DNA of 34,896 nucleotides from Chloroflexota bacterium (GTDB lineage: Bacteria; Chloroflexota; Anaerolineae; Anaerolineales; E44-bin32): contig JADFRG010000030.1 in assembly GCA_022561385.1 (NCBI GenBank), positions 1 to 34,896 of the forward strand, written 5' to 3'. Both the position numbers and the translations under genes were made by a program. The notes under the pieces are model-generated. The model was not told where the DNA came from. It ran no database searches and was given only the letters and a program-made list of their open reading frames with translations. How positions within the stretch are numbered: position 1 is the first letter of the stretch; the number at the start of each line of letters is the position of its first letter. Positions 1 through 5,652 of the stretch are shown piece after piece.

Positions 1-52
1 CAACAATAGTCGCAACGCCGCACAACAATAATCGGCACGCAGGATTCCCCTA

Positions 53-436
53 TCACCGCTCATACGGCACCGTCACATCCTCAACCATCGGATAGTGCCT
101 GCGATTGAAGGTCACGAGCTCGGCTTCGCGCGACTTAGCGGAGGCCGCGATCAGCGCATCAGCCAATCCGACCCCATGGCTTGCATAATATTCCTGCCGA
201 AGCTCTCCCCCTGCCCGGGCCAGTGCCTCATCGACCGGAACCACCTCGAAAGCCATGATAAATTCATCCAGCGCCTCGATTTCGTCTGAGCCCTGGGCCC
301 CGGAAAAAAGCTCGGCCACAGTGATGGCAGAGATCAGCAGATCCCCTTCAACCTGCTCCAAAAATTCGGCGGCCCGATCGCTTCCCCGCAGGTATTCGAT
401 CAGGACATCCGTGTCGATCAGGTAACTGCTGGCCAC
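53..436 (-). CDS. vapC: VapC-family PIN-domain toxin ribonuclease
   Basis: This 127-residue protein has the size and motif order of a VapC toxin, a Mg2+-dependent RNase that is normally held inactive by its cognate antitoxin. The first acidic motif is LIDTDVLIEYL, the central Glu lies in TVAELFSGA, and the next Asp lies in GLADALIAASA. The fourth position is Asn in LVTFNRRHYP, which is common in this family. The ATG at 436 lies 6 bases after the stop of the RHH antitoxin gene, so the two form one transcription unit with the antitoxin first. The target RNA cannot be told from sequence; many VapCs cut tRNAs or the sarcin-ricin loop of 23S rRNA. Confidence 0.9.
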   Translation of the reverse strand: MASSYLIDTDVLIEYLRGSDRAAEFLEQVEGDLLISAITVAELFSGAQGSDEIEALDEFIMAFEVVPVDEALARAGGELRQEYYASHGVGLADALIAASAKSREAELVTFNRRHYPMVEDVTVPYER

Positions 437-442
437 GCGCGC

Positions 443-691
443 TCAGTCCGATGGCGAGCCGATTCGGTCGAGTTCTCGCCGCACCTCTTCGAAATCGGGC
501 AGGTCGTCACGTGTTGCCCAGATTCCCCGCGCCTGCCGCAGGAAATCCAGGCGGCTGCGCTCCTGATCGCGCTCGATGTAGCGGTCCACCGCCTCGCGAA
601 TCAGAGCGCTCCGGCTACGTCCCAGGCGCGCAGCCATGGCTTTCAGGATCTTGCGTTCCTTCCCAGTCAAATAAATCTGTGTTCGTTCCAT
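443..691 (-). CDS. vapB: VapB-type ribbon-helix-helix antitoxin
   Basis: This 82-residue protein has an N-terminal ribbon-helix-helix DNA-binding domain: beta strand MERTQIYL, then a helix-turn-helix with GRSRSALIREAVDRYI. An acidic C-terminal tail (about residues 50-82) probably wraps the toxin. Proteins of this type neutralise VapC and repress their own operon. Two ATGs are adjacent. A GGAGGG motif abuts the first one (694) and is slightly better spaced for the second (691), so 691 is chosen. The gene is followed 6 bases later by vapC and has a good sigma-70-like promoter upstream. Confidence 0.88.
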   Translation of the reverse strand: MERTQIYLTGKERKILKAMAARLGRSRSALIREAVDRYIERDQERSRLDFLRQARGIWATRDDLPDFEEVRRELDRIGSPSD

Positions 692-710
692 CATCCCTCC
701 AGATGTGGTG

Positions 711-748
711 TATACGAGTAATGTATATGTGCAGTGTCACTTTGTCAA
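711..748 (-). promoter_or_regulatory. Promoter and candidate operator of vapBC
   Basis: On the minus strand a perfect -35 TTGACA (743-748) is separated by 17 bases from TACATT (720-725). Two similar hexamers, GTATAT and the palindrome GTATAC, are spaced 13 bases apart at and just downstream of the -10 box. They are plausible half-sites for autorepression by the RHH antitoxin. The promoter is seen directly; the operator is inferred. Confidence 0.6.
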
Positions 749-947
749 GCCAGCTCGCCATCCTGGGGCGCTTATTGTGCGTTTCCCCTTAAATCTATAA
801 TAAGGAACGACTATACATCGCATATTCAAGTGGGGTACAACATAACTCCCGCAACCTTACATTCCCTTAACTGGGACCTGGTTCTCAGGCCCAATCCCCT
901 TCCGCTCCCCTAAGCTCAGGGTTGATCCAAACGGTAAAAGGAATCGC

Positions 948-1712
948 ATGTTTACCTTTGCCCTGGCTGGCCTTCTGGCGGGAAGTTTCCTAAATAGTCT
1001 CATCGATCGTTTCCCGCGCGGGGAATCGATTTTTGCCATTCGGTCACGATGCGATTCTTGCGGCGAGCCGGTCAGGATCGCGCATCTGATCCCAATCTTT
1101 GGCTCAATTCTCGCTCGCAGACACTCCCGGACCTGTGGGGCACGTTTCCCGATCCGCCACTTGGCGGTGGAGATCGGCACTGCGCTGCTGTTTGCTGTCA
1201 TCTGGCTGCGATTCCCGGGAAGTTTGGAAACGATGCTCGTCGCTTTCTTCAGCTCACTGCTCATCGTGTTCCTTGTGATCGATCTTGAGCGGGGAACGAT
1301 CCTGGATCGGGTCAGCCACCCCGCGATCGCGGTGGCCCTTCTGTTTGGCCTCTGGATCTCCGGGCGCACCGCCCTCGAAATGCTGGCCGGCGGAACGATC
1401 GCCTTCGGCGCGTTATTGGCCTTCAAGCTTCTATTCCGCTCCCGCAAGGGTATGGGGGTCGCAAAGCTGGCGGCCTTTATCGGACTCGCGCTCGGTTACC
1501 CAACTGTCTGGGTTGCGCTCCTGCTTACGCTGGCGCTTGGAGGGTTGATCTACGGCGCGCGGCTGCTAGCTCAGCGGATGGACCGCAAGGACCCCATCGC
1601 TTTGGGGCCCTTCCTGGCAGTGGGCGCCATTGGCGCCATGCTCTTCGGTGAGCTATTCATGAGTTGGGGCGCGAGCGGTATAGGGCAAATCGTGAAGCTT
1701 CTCAGCTTCTAA
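948..1712 (+). CDS. Prepilin-peptidase-like membrane protein, catalytic motif degenerate
   Basis: This 254-residue polytopic protein resembles the A24 prepilin peptidases (PilD/GspO), which cleave and methylate type IV prepilins in the inner membrane. The N-terminal signature GSFLNSLIDRFPRGESI (12-28) and the cytoplasmic zinc-knuckle region (35-63) are recognisable. About six hydrophobic segments follow. The first Asp region is present (IDLERGTILD, 111-120). The second catalytic Asp of the GxGD motif is missing: where GMGDVKL is expected the protein reads GMGVAKL (168-174). One of the four zinc Cys is also Ser (C35, C38, S60, C63). No pilin genes are nearby. The start has an AAAGGA Shine-Dalgarno 5 bases upstream. 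It may be an inactive homologue or may have another role. Confidence 0.75.
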   Translation: MFTFALAGLLAGSFLNSLIDRFPRGESIFAIRSRCDSCGEPVRIAHLIPIFGSILARRHSRTCGARFPIRHLAVEIGTALLFAVIWLRFPGSLETMLVAFFSSLLIVFLVIDLERGTILDRVSHPAIAVALLFGLWISGRTALEMLAGGTIAFGALLAFKLLFRSRKGMGVAKLAAFIGLALGYPTVWVALLLTLALGGLIYGARLLAQRMDRKDPIALGPFLAVGAIGAMLFGELFMSWGASGIGQIVKLLSF

Positions 1713-1719
1713 AGAAACG

Positions 1720-1763
1720 GGTTCGGCGCGAGAACCATCGACCGGGGAGGTCGATCTTTATTT
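1720..1763 (+). terminator. Double hairpin, probable rho-independent terminator
   Basis: Two consecutive hairpins lie just after the stop codon. The first has arms GGTTC/GAACC (1720-1736). The second has perfect arms ATCGACC/GGTCGAT around GGGGA (1737-1755) and is followed by CTTTATTT. They separate the peptidase-like gene from recF. Confidence 0.55.
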
Positions 1764-1884
1764 AACGCCGGGTCAATATTCTATAAGCAGTGGAAGCCCG
1801 AACCCTCATTGCCAGCCGGTAGCTGCGCTCAATCCCCTGTCCGGTGGCTCAGGCCTTCGTCTAGCGTACCCTTCCAGGCTCCCA

Positions 1885-1893
1885 TGCTAGAAT
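1885..1893 (+). promoter_or_regulatory. Extended -10 promoter of recF
   Basis: The extended -10 motif TGCTAGAAT ends 10 bases before the recF ATG. Transcription would begin about 3 bases before the start codon, giving an essentially leaderless message. No convincing -35 is seen, as is usual for extended -10 promoters. Confidence 0.45.
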
Positions 1894-1903
1894 TCGGCCT
1901 CCT

Positions 1904-3058
1904 ATGCGGCTGGCCCACCTGACCCTGACCGACTTCCGCAACTTCACCAGCCTGCAAACCGAATTCCCTCCAGGTCCCACGATTATCGTAGGCGCCAACG
2001 CGCAGGGCAAAACCAGTCTGCTGGAGGCGATCTACTACCTGGTCGGTGCCTCCTCCGCCCACGCTTCACACGACAGCCAGCTCATCCGCCTCGAGGCCGA
2101 GCCACGCATCGCGCGGCTGGTCGCCGAGCTTGAGCGCGCAGATCGTAAGGAGACGATCGAGATCCGGTTGATCCTGGATACGCTGGATAACGGGCAGGAG
2201 CGGCTGCGCAAGGAGATCCTGATCAACGGCGTGAAGAAACGGGCCATGGATCTGCACGGCCACTTCAACGCGGTCCTGTTCCTGCCGCGCGACGTGCAGG
2301 TGGTGGAGGGCTCCCCCGGAGATCGGCGCCGTGAGCTGGATATGACGATCTCTCAGGCCGATCCCGACTACGCGCGCCTGCTGAGCGAGTATGGCAAGGT
2401 GCTCACCCAACGCAACGCGTTACTAAAACGGCTGCGGGAACGGCGTGGCAATGTAGGCGAGCTCGATTTCTGGGACAAACGCCTGGCGGAGTTAGGAGCG
2501 GAGGTTATGCTCGCCCGCGCCACCGCTCTGGCGCAGTTCCAGGTGTTAGCCGCTCCGATTCATGAGGAATTGACCGGCGGGACGGAAGCTCTGACCCTGC
2601 ACTACCGGCCGGCCTACGAACCGGCGGGATCCTTCGATGAGGGGGCGTGGCTGACCGGCTCCCTTCGAGAGGGTCTGCAGGCCGAATTCGAGCGGCTCCG
2701 GCCGAACGAGCTGCGGCGCGGGATGACGCTCACCGGCCCGCAGCGCGACGATCTTGCATTACAAATTAACGGGCTGGAGCTGCGGCATTACGGCTCGCGC
2801 GGCCAGAACCGAACTGCCATGCTGGCTTTCAAGCTGGCGCAGGTGGACTGGCTGCGCCAGCGCACCGGGGAGCAGCCGGTACTGCTCCTGGACGAGGTGC
2901 TGGCCGAGCTGGATCCTGAGCGCCGGGGATACCTGCTGAAGCGGTTGACCGAGTCGAACCAGGCGCTGCTCACCGCAGCGGACATCGGCATGTTCAACAA
3001 GTCGTTTCTGGAACGCGCGACGCGGTGGACGATTGAGGCGGGCTCGCTCTCAGCGTGA
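1904..3058 (+). CDS. recF: DNA replication and repair protein RecF
   Basis: This 384-residue SMC-like ATPase matches RecF, which with RecO and RecR loads RecA onto gapped DNA. The N-terminus MRLAHLTLTDFRNF is typical. Walker A is GANAQGKTSLLEA (about 32-44), the ABC signature region is GSRGQNRTAMLAFKLAQ, and Walker B with the D-loop is LLLDEVLAELDPERR. Length is normal. Usual neighbours such as dnaA, dnaN and gyrB are absent here, so recF is separated from the origin-type cluster. The start codon follows the -10 box by 10 bases and has no purine-rich Shine-Dalgarno; the preceding bases are CCTCCT. Confidence 0.95.
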   Translation: MRLAHLTLTDFRNFTSLQTEFPPGPTIIVGANAQGKTSLLEAIYYLVGASSAHASHDSQLIRLEAEPRIARLVAELERADRKETIEIRLILDTLDNGQERLRKEILINGVKKRAMDLHGHFNAVLFLPRDVQVVEGSPGDRRRELDMTISQADPDYARLLSEYGKVLTQRNALLKRLRERRGNVGELDFWDKRLAELGAEVMLARATALAQFQVLAAPIHEELTGGTEALTLHYRPAYEPAGSFDEGAWLTGSLREGLQAEFERLRPNELRRGMTLTGPQRDDLALQINGLELRHYGSRGQNRTAMLAFKLAQVDWLRQRTGEQPVLLLDEVLAELDPERRGYLLKRLTESNQALLTAADIGMFNKSFLERATRWTIEAGSLSA

Positions 3059-3197
3059 GACCCCGCTATCCCGCCGGAACAATCCTCCGACCGCCTCGAC
3101 CGCACTCAAGATACACCTCGAACGAGAGTTAGGAGCACGGGCGCTCCGCATGTCCCCGATCCCTGGCTGCTGCCGCGGGGTGATTAGCTTGCCAAGT

Positions 3198-3340
3198 CTA
3201 CAATAACGGCCGTTTTCCCGGCACTCGCGGCCGACGCGGGTACTTCTCGGGCGTTGCGCCCGACTTCCGCAGGACTATCGGATGCCGCGTTTCGGGCACA
3301 GTCGACAACTGCAGCGGGATTGCTTCCCCTTCACTATTAG
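3198..3340 (-). pseudogene. Remnant of the rsmG 3' end (direct repeat of 4016-4140)
   Basis: Read on the minus strand, this stretch encodes a C-terminal tail parallel to that of the intact RsmG downstream. It includes ETRHPIVLRKSGATPEKY and then RRPRVPGKRPLL before a TAG at 3198; the intact gene has ETRHLIAIRKSAATPEKY and RRPGVPGKRPL. At DNA level 3207-3270 matches 4022-4085 at 60 of 64 positions, and 3207-3300 at 81 of 94. Weaker protein-level similarity reaches about 3340, where the higBA promoter begins. There is no start codon or upstream methyltransferase domain, so it is a non-functional fragment. The rest of the gap after recF (3059-3197) shows nothing recognisable. Confidence 0.8.
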
Positions 3341-3343
3341 CGC

Positions 3344-3372
3344 TTGACACCATTAGTGCGTTACGCTATTGT
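3344..3372 (+). promoter_or_regulatory. Promoter of higBA
   Basis: A perfect -35 TTGACA (3344-3349), a 17-base spacer and -10 TATTGT (3367-3372) are present. The expected start site, about 3379-3381, coincides with the GTG start of higB, so the message is likely leaderless. A short inverted repeat GCGT-T-ACGC lies in the spacer and could contribute to an operator for HigA. Confidence 0.65.
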
Positions 3373-3380
3373 TGCCAGGA

Positions 3381-3656
3381 GTGATCAAGAGTTTTGCCGA
3401 CCGTGACACGGAGCGGATTTTCAGAGGTCAAAGAGCTCGTAGATTACCCCTAACGATCCGAAAGCGCGCGGAGCGCAAGCTGCTCGTTCTAGACGCAGTG
3501 GAAAACATCCAGGTGCTGCGCGTCCCGCCGGGAAACCGGTTGGAAAGGCTCAAGGGTAAACGAGCCGGGCAGTACAGCATTCGCATCAATGATCAACGGC
3601 GAGTCTGCTTCGTGTGGCGCGGCGGGCACGCCTACGAGGTCGAGATCACGGATTAG
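3381..3656 (+). CDS. higB: HigB-type RelE-superfamily toxin
   Basis: This 91-residue basic protein resembles the host-inhibition toxin HigB, a ribosome-dependent mRNA interferase of the RelE/ParE fold. The N-terminus IKSFADRDTERIF and the C-terminal core YSIRINDQRRVCFVWRGG are diagnostic. The GTG at 3381 is chosen because the protein then begins exactly where family members do and sits at the predicted transcription start. An in-frame TTG at 3369 lies inside the -10 box and would not be transcribed. The antitoxin gene follows 20 bases after the stop. The toxin-first order is characteristic of HigBA. Confidence 0.9.
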   Translation: MIKSFADRDTERIFRGQRARRLPLTIRKRAERKLLVLDAVENIQVLRVPPGNRLERLKGKRAGQYSIRINDQRRVCFVWRGGHAYEVEITD

Positions 3657-3676
3657 CACAGCTGAGGTTGGAAAAA

Positions 3677-3973
3677 ATGACCAAGCGAGACTTCCCACCC
3701 ATTCATCCAGGCGAGATTCTGCTCGAGGAATTCCTCAAACCTATGGGGATCACTCAATATCGGCTTGCAAAGGACGTCAGCGTCGACCCGCGAAGAATCA
3801 ATGAGATCGTGCATGGCAAGCGATCCATCAGCGCGGATACGGCTCTACGGCTCGGCCGGTATTTCGGCACCTCGGCAAGATTCTGGGTGAACCTTCAGTC
3901 TCACTATGATCTTGAACGCTTAAAAATGGAGTTGGGCGATCGCCTGGAGCAGGAAGTCAAAATCTTTGCCTAG
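3677..3973 (+). CDS. higA: HigA-type XRE-family antitoxin
   Basis: This 98-residue helix-turn-helix protein matches HigA, which neutralises HigB and represses the operon. The family hallmark HPGEILLEEFLKPMGIT is near the N-terminus, followed by the recognition region RINEIVHGKRSISADTALRL and the typical FGTSARFWVNLQSHYDL. The ATG at 3677 follows GAGGTTGGAAAA, a reasonable Shine-Dalgarno. A longer in-frame start at 3614 would overlap higB by 43 bases and add 21 residues not seen in the family. The module is bounded by duplicated rsmG 3' sequence. Confidence 0.93.
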   Translation: MTKRDFPPIHPGEILLEEFLKPMGITQYRLAKDVSVDPRRINEIVHGKRSISADTALRLGRYFGTSARFWVNLQSHYDLERLKMELGDRLEQEVKIFA

Positions 3974-4015
3974 TGCCGGCCTAGGGCCGAGCCTCGAGCG
4001 CCCCGCGCGGGCAGC

Positions 4016-4140
4016 CTAAAGCGGCCGTTTACCCGGCACTCCCGGCCGACGCGGGTACTTCTCGGGCGTTGCGGCCGACTTCCGAATTGCGATTAGATGA
4101 CGCGTTTCGGCCACCCCCTGCAGTTCGACCGGGATAATTT
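4016..4140. repeat. Intact copy of the rsmG-3'-end direct repeat
   Basis: This is the right-hand member of the direct repeat that brackets higBA, with an offset of 815 bases from the copy at 3207. It forms the last codons of functional rsmG. The block TACTTCTCGGGCGTTGCG is identical in both copies. Confidence 0.8.
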
Positions 4141-4723
4141 CCGCTAGCTCCCCTCCCAGGACTCCCATTGCGATGCGTGCCGACTGAGCTTCCGCAGGCG
4201 CCGTGTCGCCCTTCTGTGCAATCGCTCCTCCACCTACCTTCACCAGGGGCAACAAATACTCCAGCAGCGTGGGCAGGTTGGCCACCGCCCGCGCCAGCGC
4301 CCAATCAAATTGCTCGCGATACTCCGGCAGTCTCCCCACCTGCTCCGCACGAGAGTGGATCACCGCCACGTTCGTGAGTTCCAACTCATCCACGATGTGC
4401 TGACAGAACTGCGCCTTCTTTCCGATCGACTCCACAAGCAGCATGTGCACCTGCGGGCAAGCGATGCGGATCGGGATTCCTGGAAAACCGGCGCCGGTGC
4501 CGATGTCGACGATCCGCGCCCCAGGCTCCGGGTGCATCACCCGCAAGCAGCTCAGGGAATCGAGGAAATGTTTGATTTCGATTTGTTCGCGATCCGTGAC
4601 GGAAGTCAGGTTGAAACGCTGGTTCCAGGATTGCAGTTCGGCTGCATACCAATCGAAGGCCTCGAGCTGGCGCGCGTTGAGCCGAACGCCGAATTGGGAA
4701 TCGGCCTGTTCACTCCAATACAT
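4016..4723 (-). CDS. rsmG: 16S rRNA (guanine-N7)-methyltransferase RsmG (GidB)
   Basis: This 235-residue protein is the SAM-dependent enzyme that methylates N7 of a conserved guanine (G527 in E. coli numbering) in 16S rRNA. Its loss confers low-level streptomycin resistance. Motif I is VDIGTGAGFPGIPI, the N-terminal region reads FNLTSVTDREQIEIKHFLDS, and the conserved ALARAVANLPTLLEY follows. The ATG at 4723 gives the normal length. The same frame is open far upstream, but that extension is low-complexity sequence and overlaps the neighbouring gene. The C-terminal 30 residues (TPEKYPRRPGVPGKRPL) are duplicated on the other side of the higBA module. Confidence 0.95.
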   Translation of the reverse strand: MYWSEQADSQFGVRLNARQLEAFDWYAAELQSWNQRFNLTSVTDREQIEIKHFLDSLSCLRVMHPEPGARIVDIGTGAGFPGIPIRIACPQVHMLLVESIGKKAQFCQHIVDELELTNVAVIHSRAEQVGRLPEYREQFDWALARAVANLPTLLEYLLPLVKVGGGAIAQKGDTAPAEAQSARIAMGVLGGELAEIIPVELQGVAETRHLIAIRKSAATPEKYPRRPGVPGKRPL

Positions 4724-4748
4724 GCTCGGAAGGATAGCGCATTTAGGC

Positions 4749-4808
4749 TGGGGAGCGGGCGAGCAGGGGAGCGGTCGAGCGGGCGAGCAGGGGAGCTGGG
4801 GAGCTCCG
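4749..4808. repeat. GAGC-rich simple repeat
   Basis: The gap between rsmG and the upstream gene is filled by short GGGGAGC and GGGCGAGCA units, including two copies of GGGCGAGCAGGGGAGC. A similar composition is found at 11921-11984 on the opposite strand. It looks like slipped-strand expansion and has no coding value. Confidence 0.7.
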
Positions 4809-4812
4809 CTCC

Positions 4813-5634
4813 TTAGCCCAATCGGCGGGAATGTAATTTGCGCAGGCCGGCTTGAAGCCGGAGCAGCACCAGGTCGCGCCGCGCGGTCGGGATCTTGTAG
4901 TCTTTCAACAGACCCTTTGCCACACTGGCGATGGAGGGTTCGCCCTTGTTCTTCATCCGCTGCAAACGTACGGGGATTTTTCGTACGAAACGGGCCATGG
5001 AGATCACCGCCGCGCGGTCGACGCGGCCGTCTCTTCCCGAGAGAAGAATGAATGAATCGAAAGCCTGGCTTCGCAGCTCGCCGAGCGACTCGATCCAGGC
5101 CTCGATCTCGGCCTCCCCGAGGTAGGGCGGTTCGGAGACTGTCACCGTATCGCCTATAAATACGACCTTGGCCTCCGGCAGAACGACCCACATGGAGCCT
5201 GCGGTGGGGCCCGGGCGATGCAAAAAAAGCACCTCACGCTCGCCCAGATGAAGCTTGAGCTCATGCGCAAATGAGATCGACGGAACGGCTCGGTGCACTC
5301 CGGTGATACGCTTCAGCGAGTCCGCTTCCGCCCCGATAGGTTTTGCAGATCCCTTGAAGGCGTCGGGCCAAACTCGCATGGTTTGCAGCGTGGCCTCCTG
5401 GGCCACGATAGGAAGATCAACAGCGCGCATCCCCAGCGCCCGATCGGGATGATGGTCCATGAGGGCCAGGAATTTCGGTCGGCCGGTGCTCGCCAGCTGG
5501 CCGATCCAATCTCTTCCATCTTCGGGCTTGAGCGGCATATCCACCAGCAGCAGGCCGTCATTCGACGGCACGGCCCCCAGGATGACTCCCGGATATTGAG
5601 ACTGGACCAGAATTCCTGAACGGTATTTACGCAT
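4813..5634 (-). CDS. Metallo-beta-lactamase-fold protein with most metal ligands lost
   Basis: This 273-residue protein follows the metallo-beta-lactamase fold order but lacks the usual metal site. Where HxHxDH is expected it reads D60-H-H-P-D-R65. In the third motif (HxPGHTxGS) it has HRPGPTAGS, with Pro at position 143. The Asp of FIGDT (162) is retained. The final His is Arg in LLSGRDG (201). So His62, Asp64 and Asp162 remain while four of the seven standard ligands are replaced. The start at 5634 lies 18 bases after the histidine kinase stop, so the two are probably co-transcribed. A sensory or binding role is possible. Function is unknown. Confidence 0.72.
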   Translation of the reverse strand: MRKYRSGILVQSQYPGVILGAVPSNDGLLLVDMPLKPEDGRDWIGQLASTGRPKFLALMDHHPDRALGMRAVDLPIVAQEATLQTMRVWPDAFKGSAKPIGAEADSLKRITGVHRAVPSISFAHELKLHLGEREVLFLHRPGPTAGSMWVVLPEAKVVFIGDTVTVSEPPYLGEAEIEAWIESLGELRSQAFDSFILLSGRDGRVDRAAVISMARFVRKIPVRLQRMKNKGEPSIASVAKGLLKDYKIPTARRDLVLLRLQAGLRKLHSRRLG

Positions 5635-5652
5635 GATATTAGTGATGGCGAA

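Noticed and set aside
857-1447. A 196-codon minus-strand frame opposite the prepilin-peptidase-like gene
   Set aside because: It is Arg/Ser/Pro-rich, has no recognisable motif and lies antisense to a gene with clear membrane topology and family motifs.
3369-3380. TTG 3369 as the start of higB
   Set aside because: It lies within the -10 box, and the family N-terminus begins at the GTG at 3381.
4724-5191. N-terminal extension of rsmG to 5191
   Set aside because: The extra 156 codons overlap the upstream gene and the simple repeat, and RsmG normally begins near 4723.
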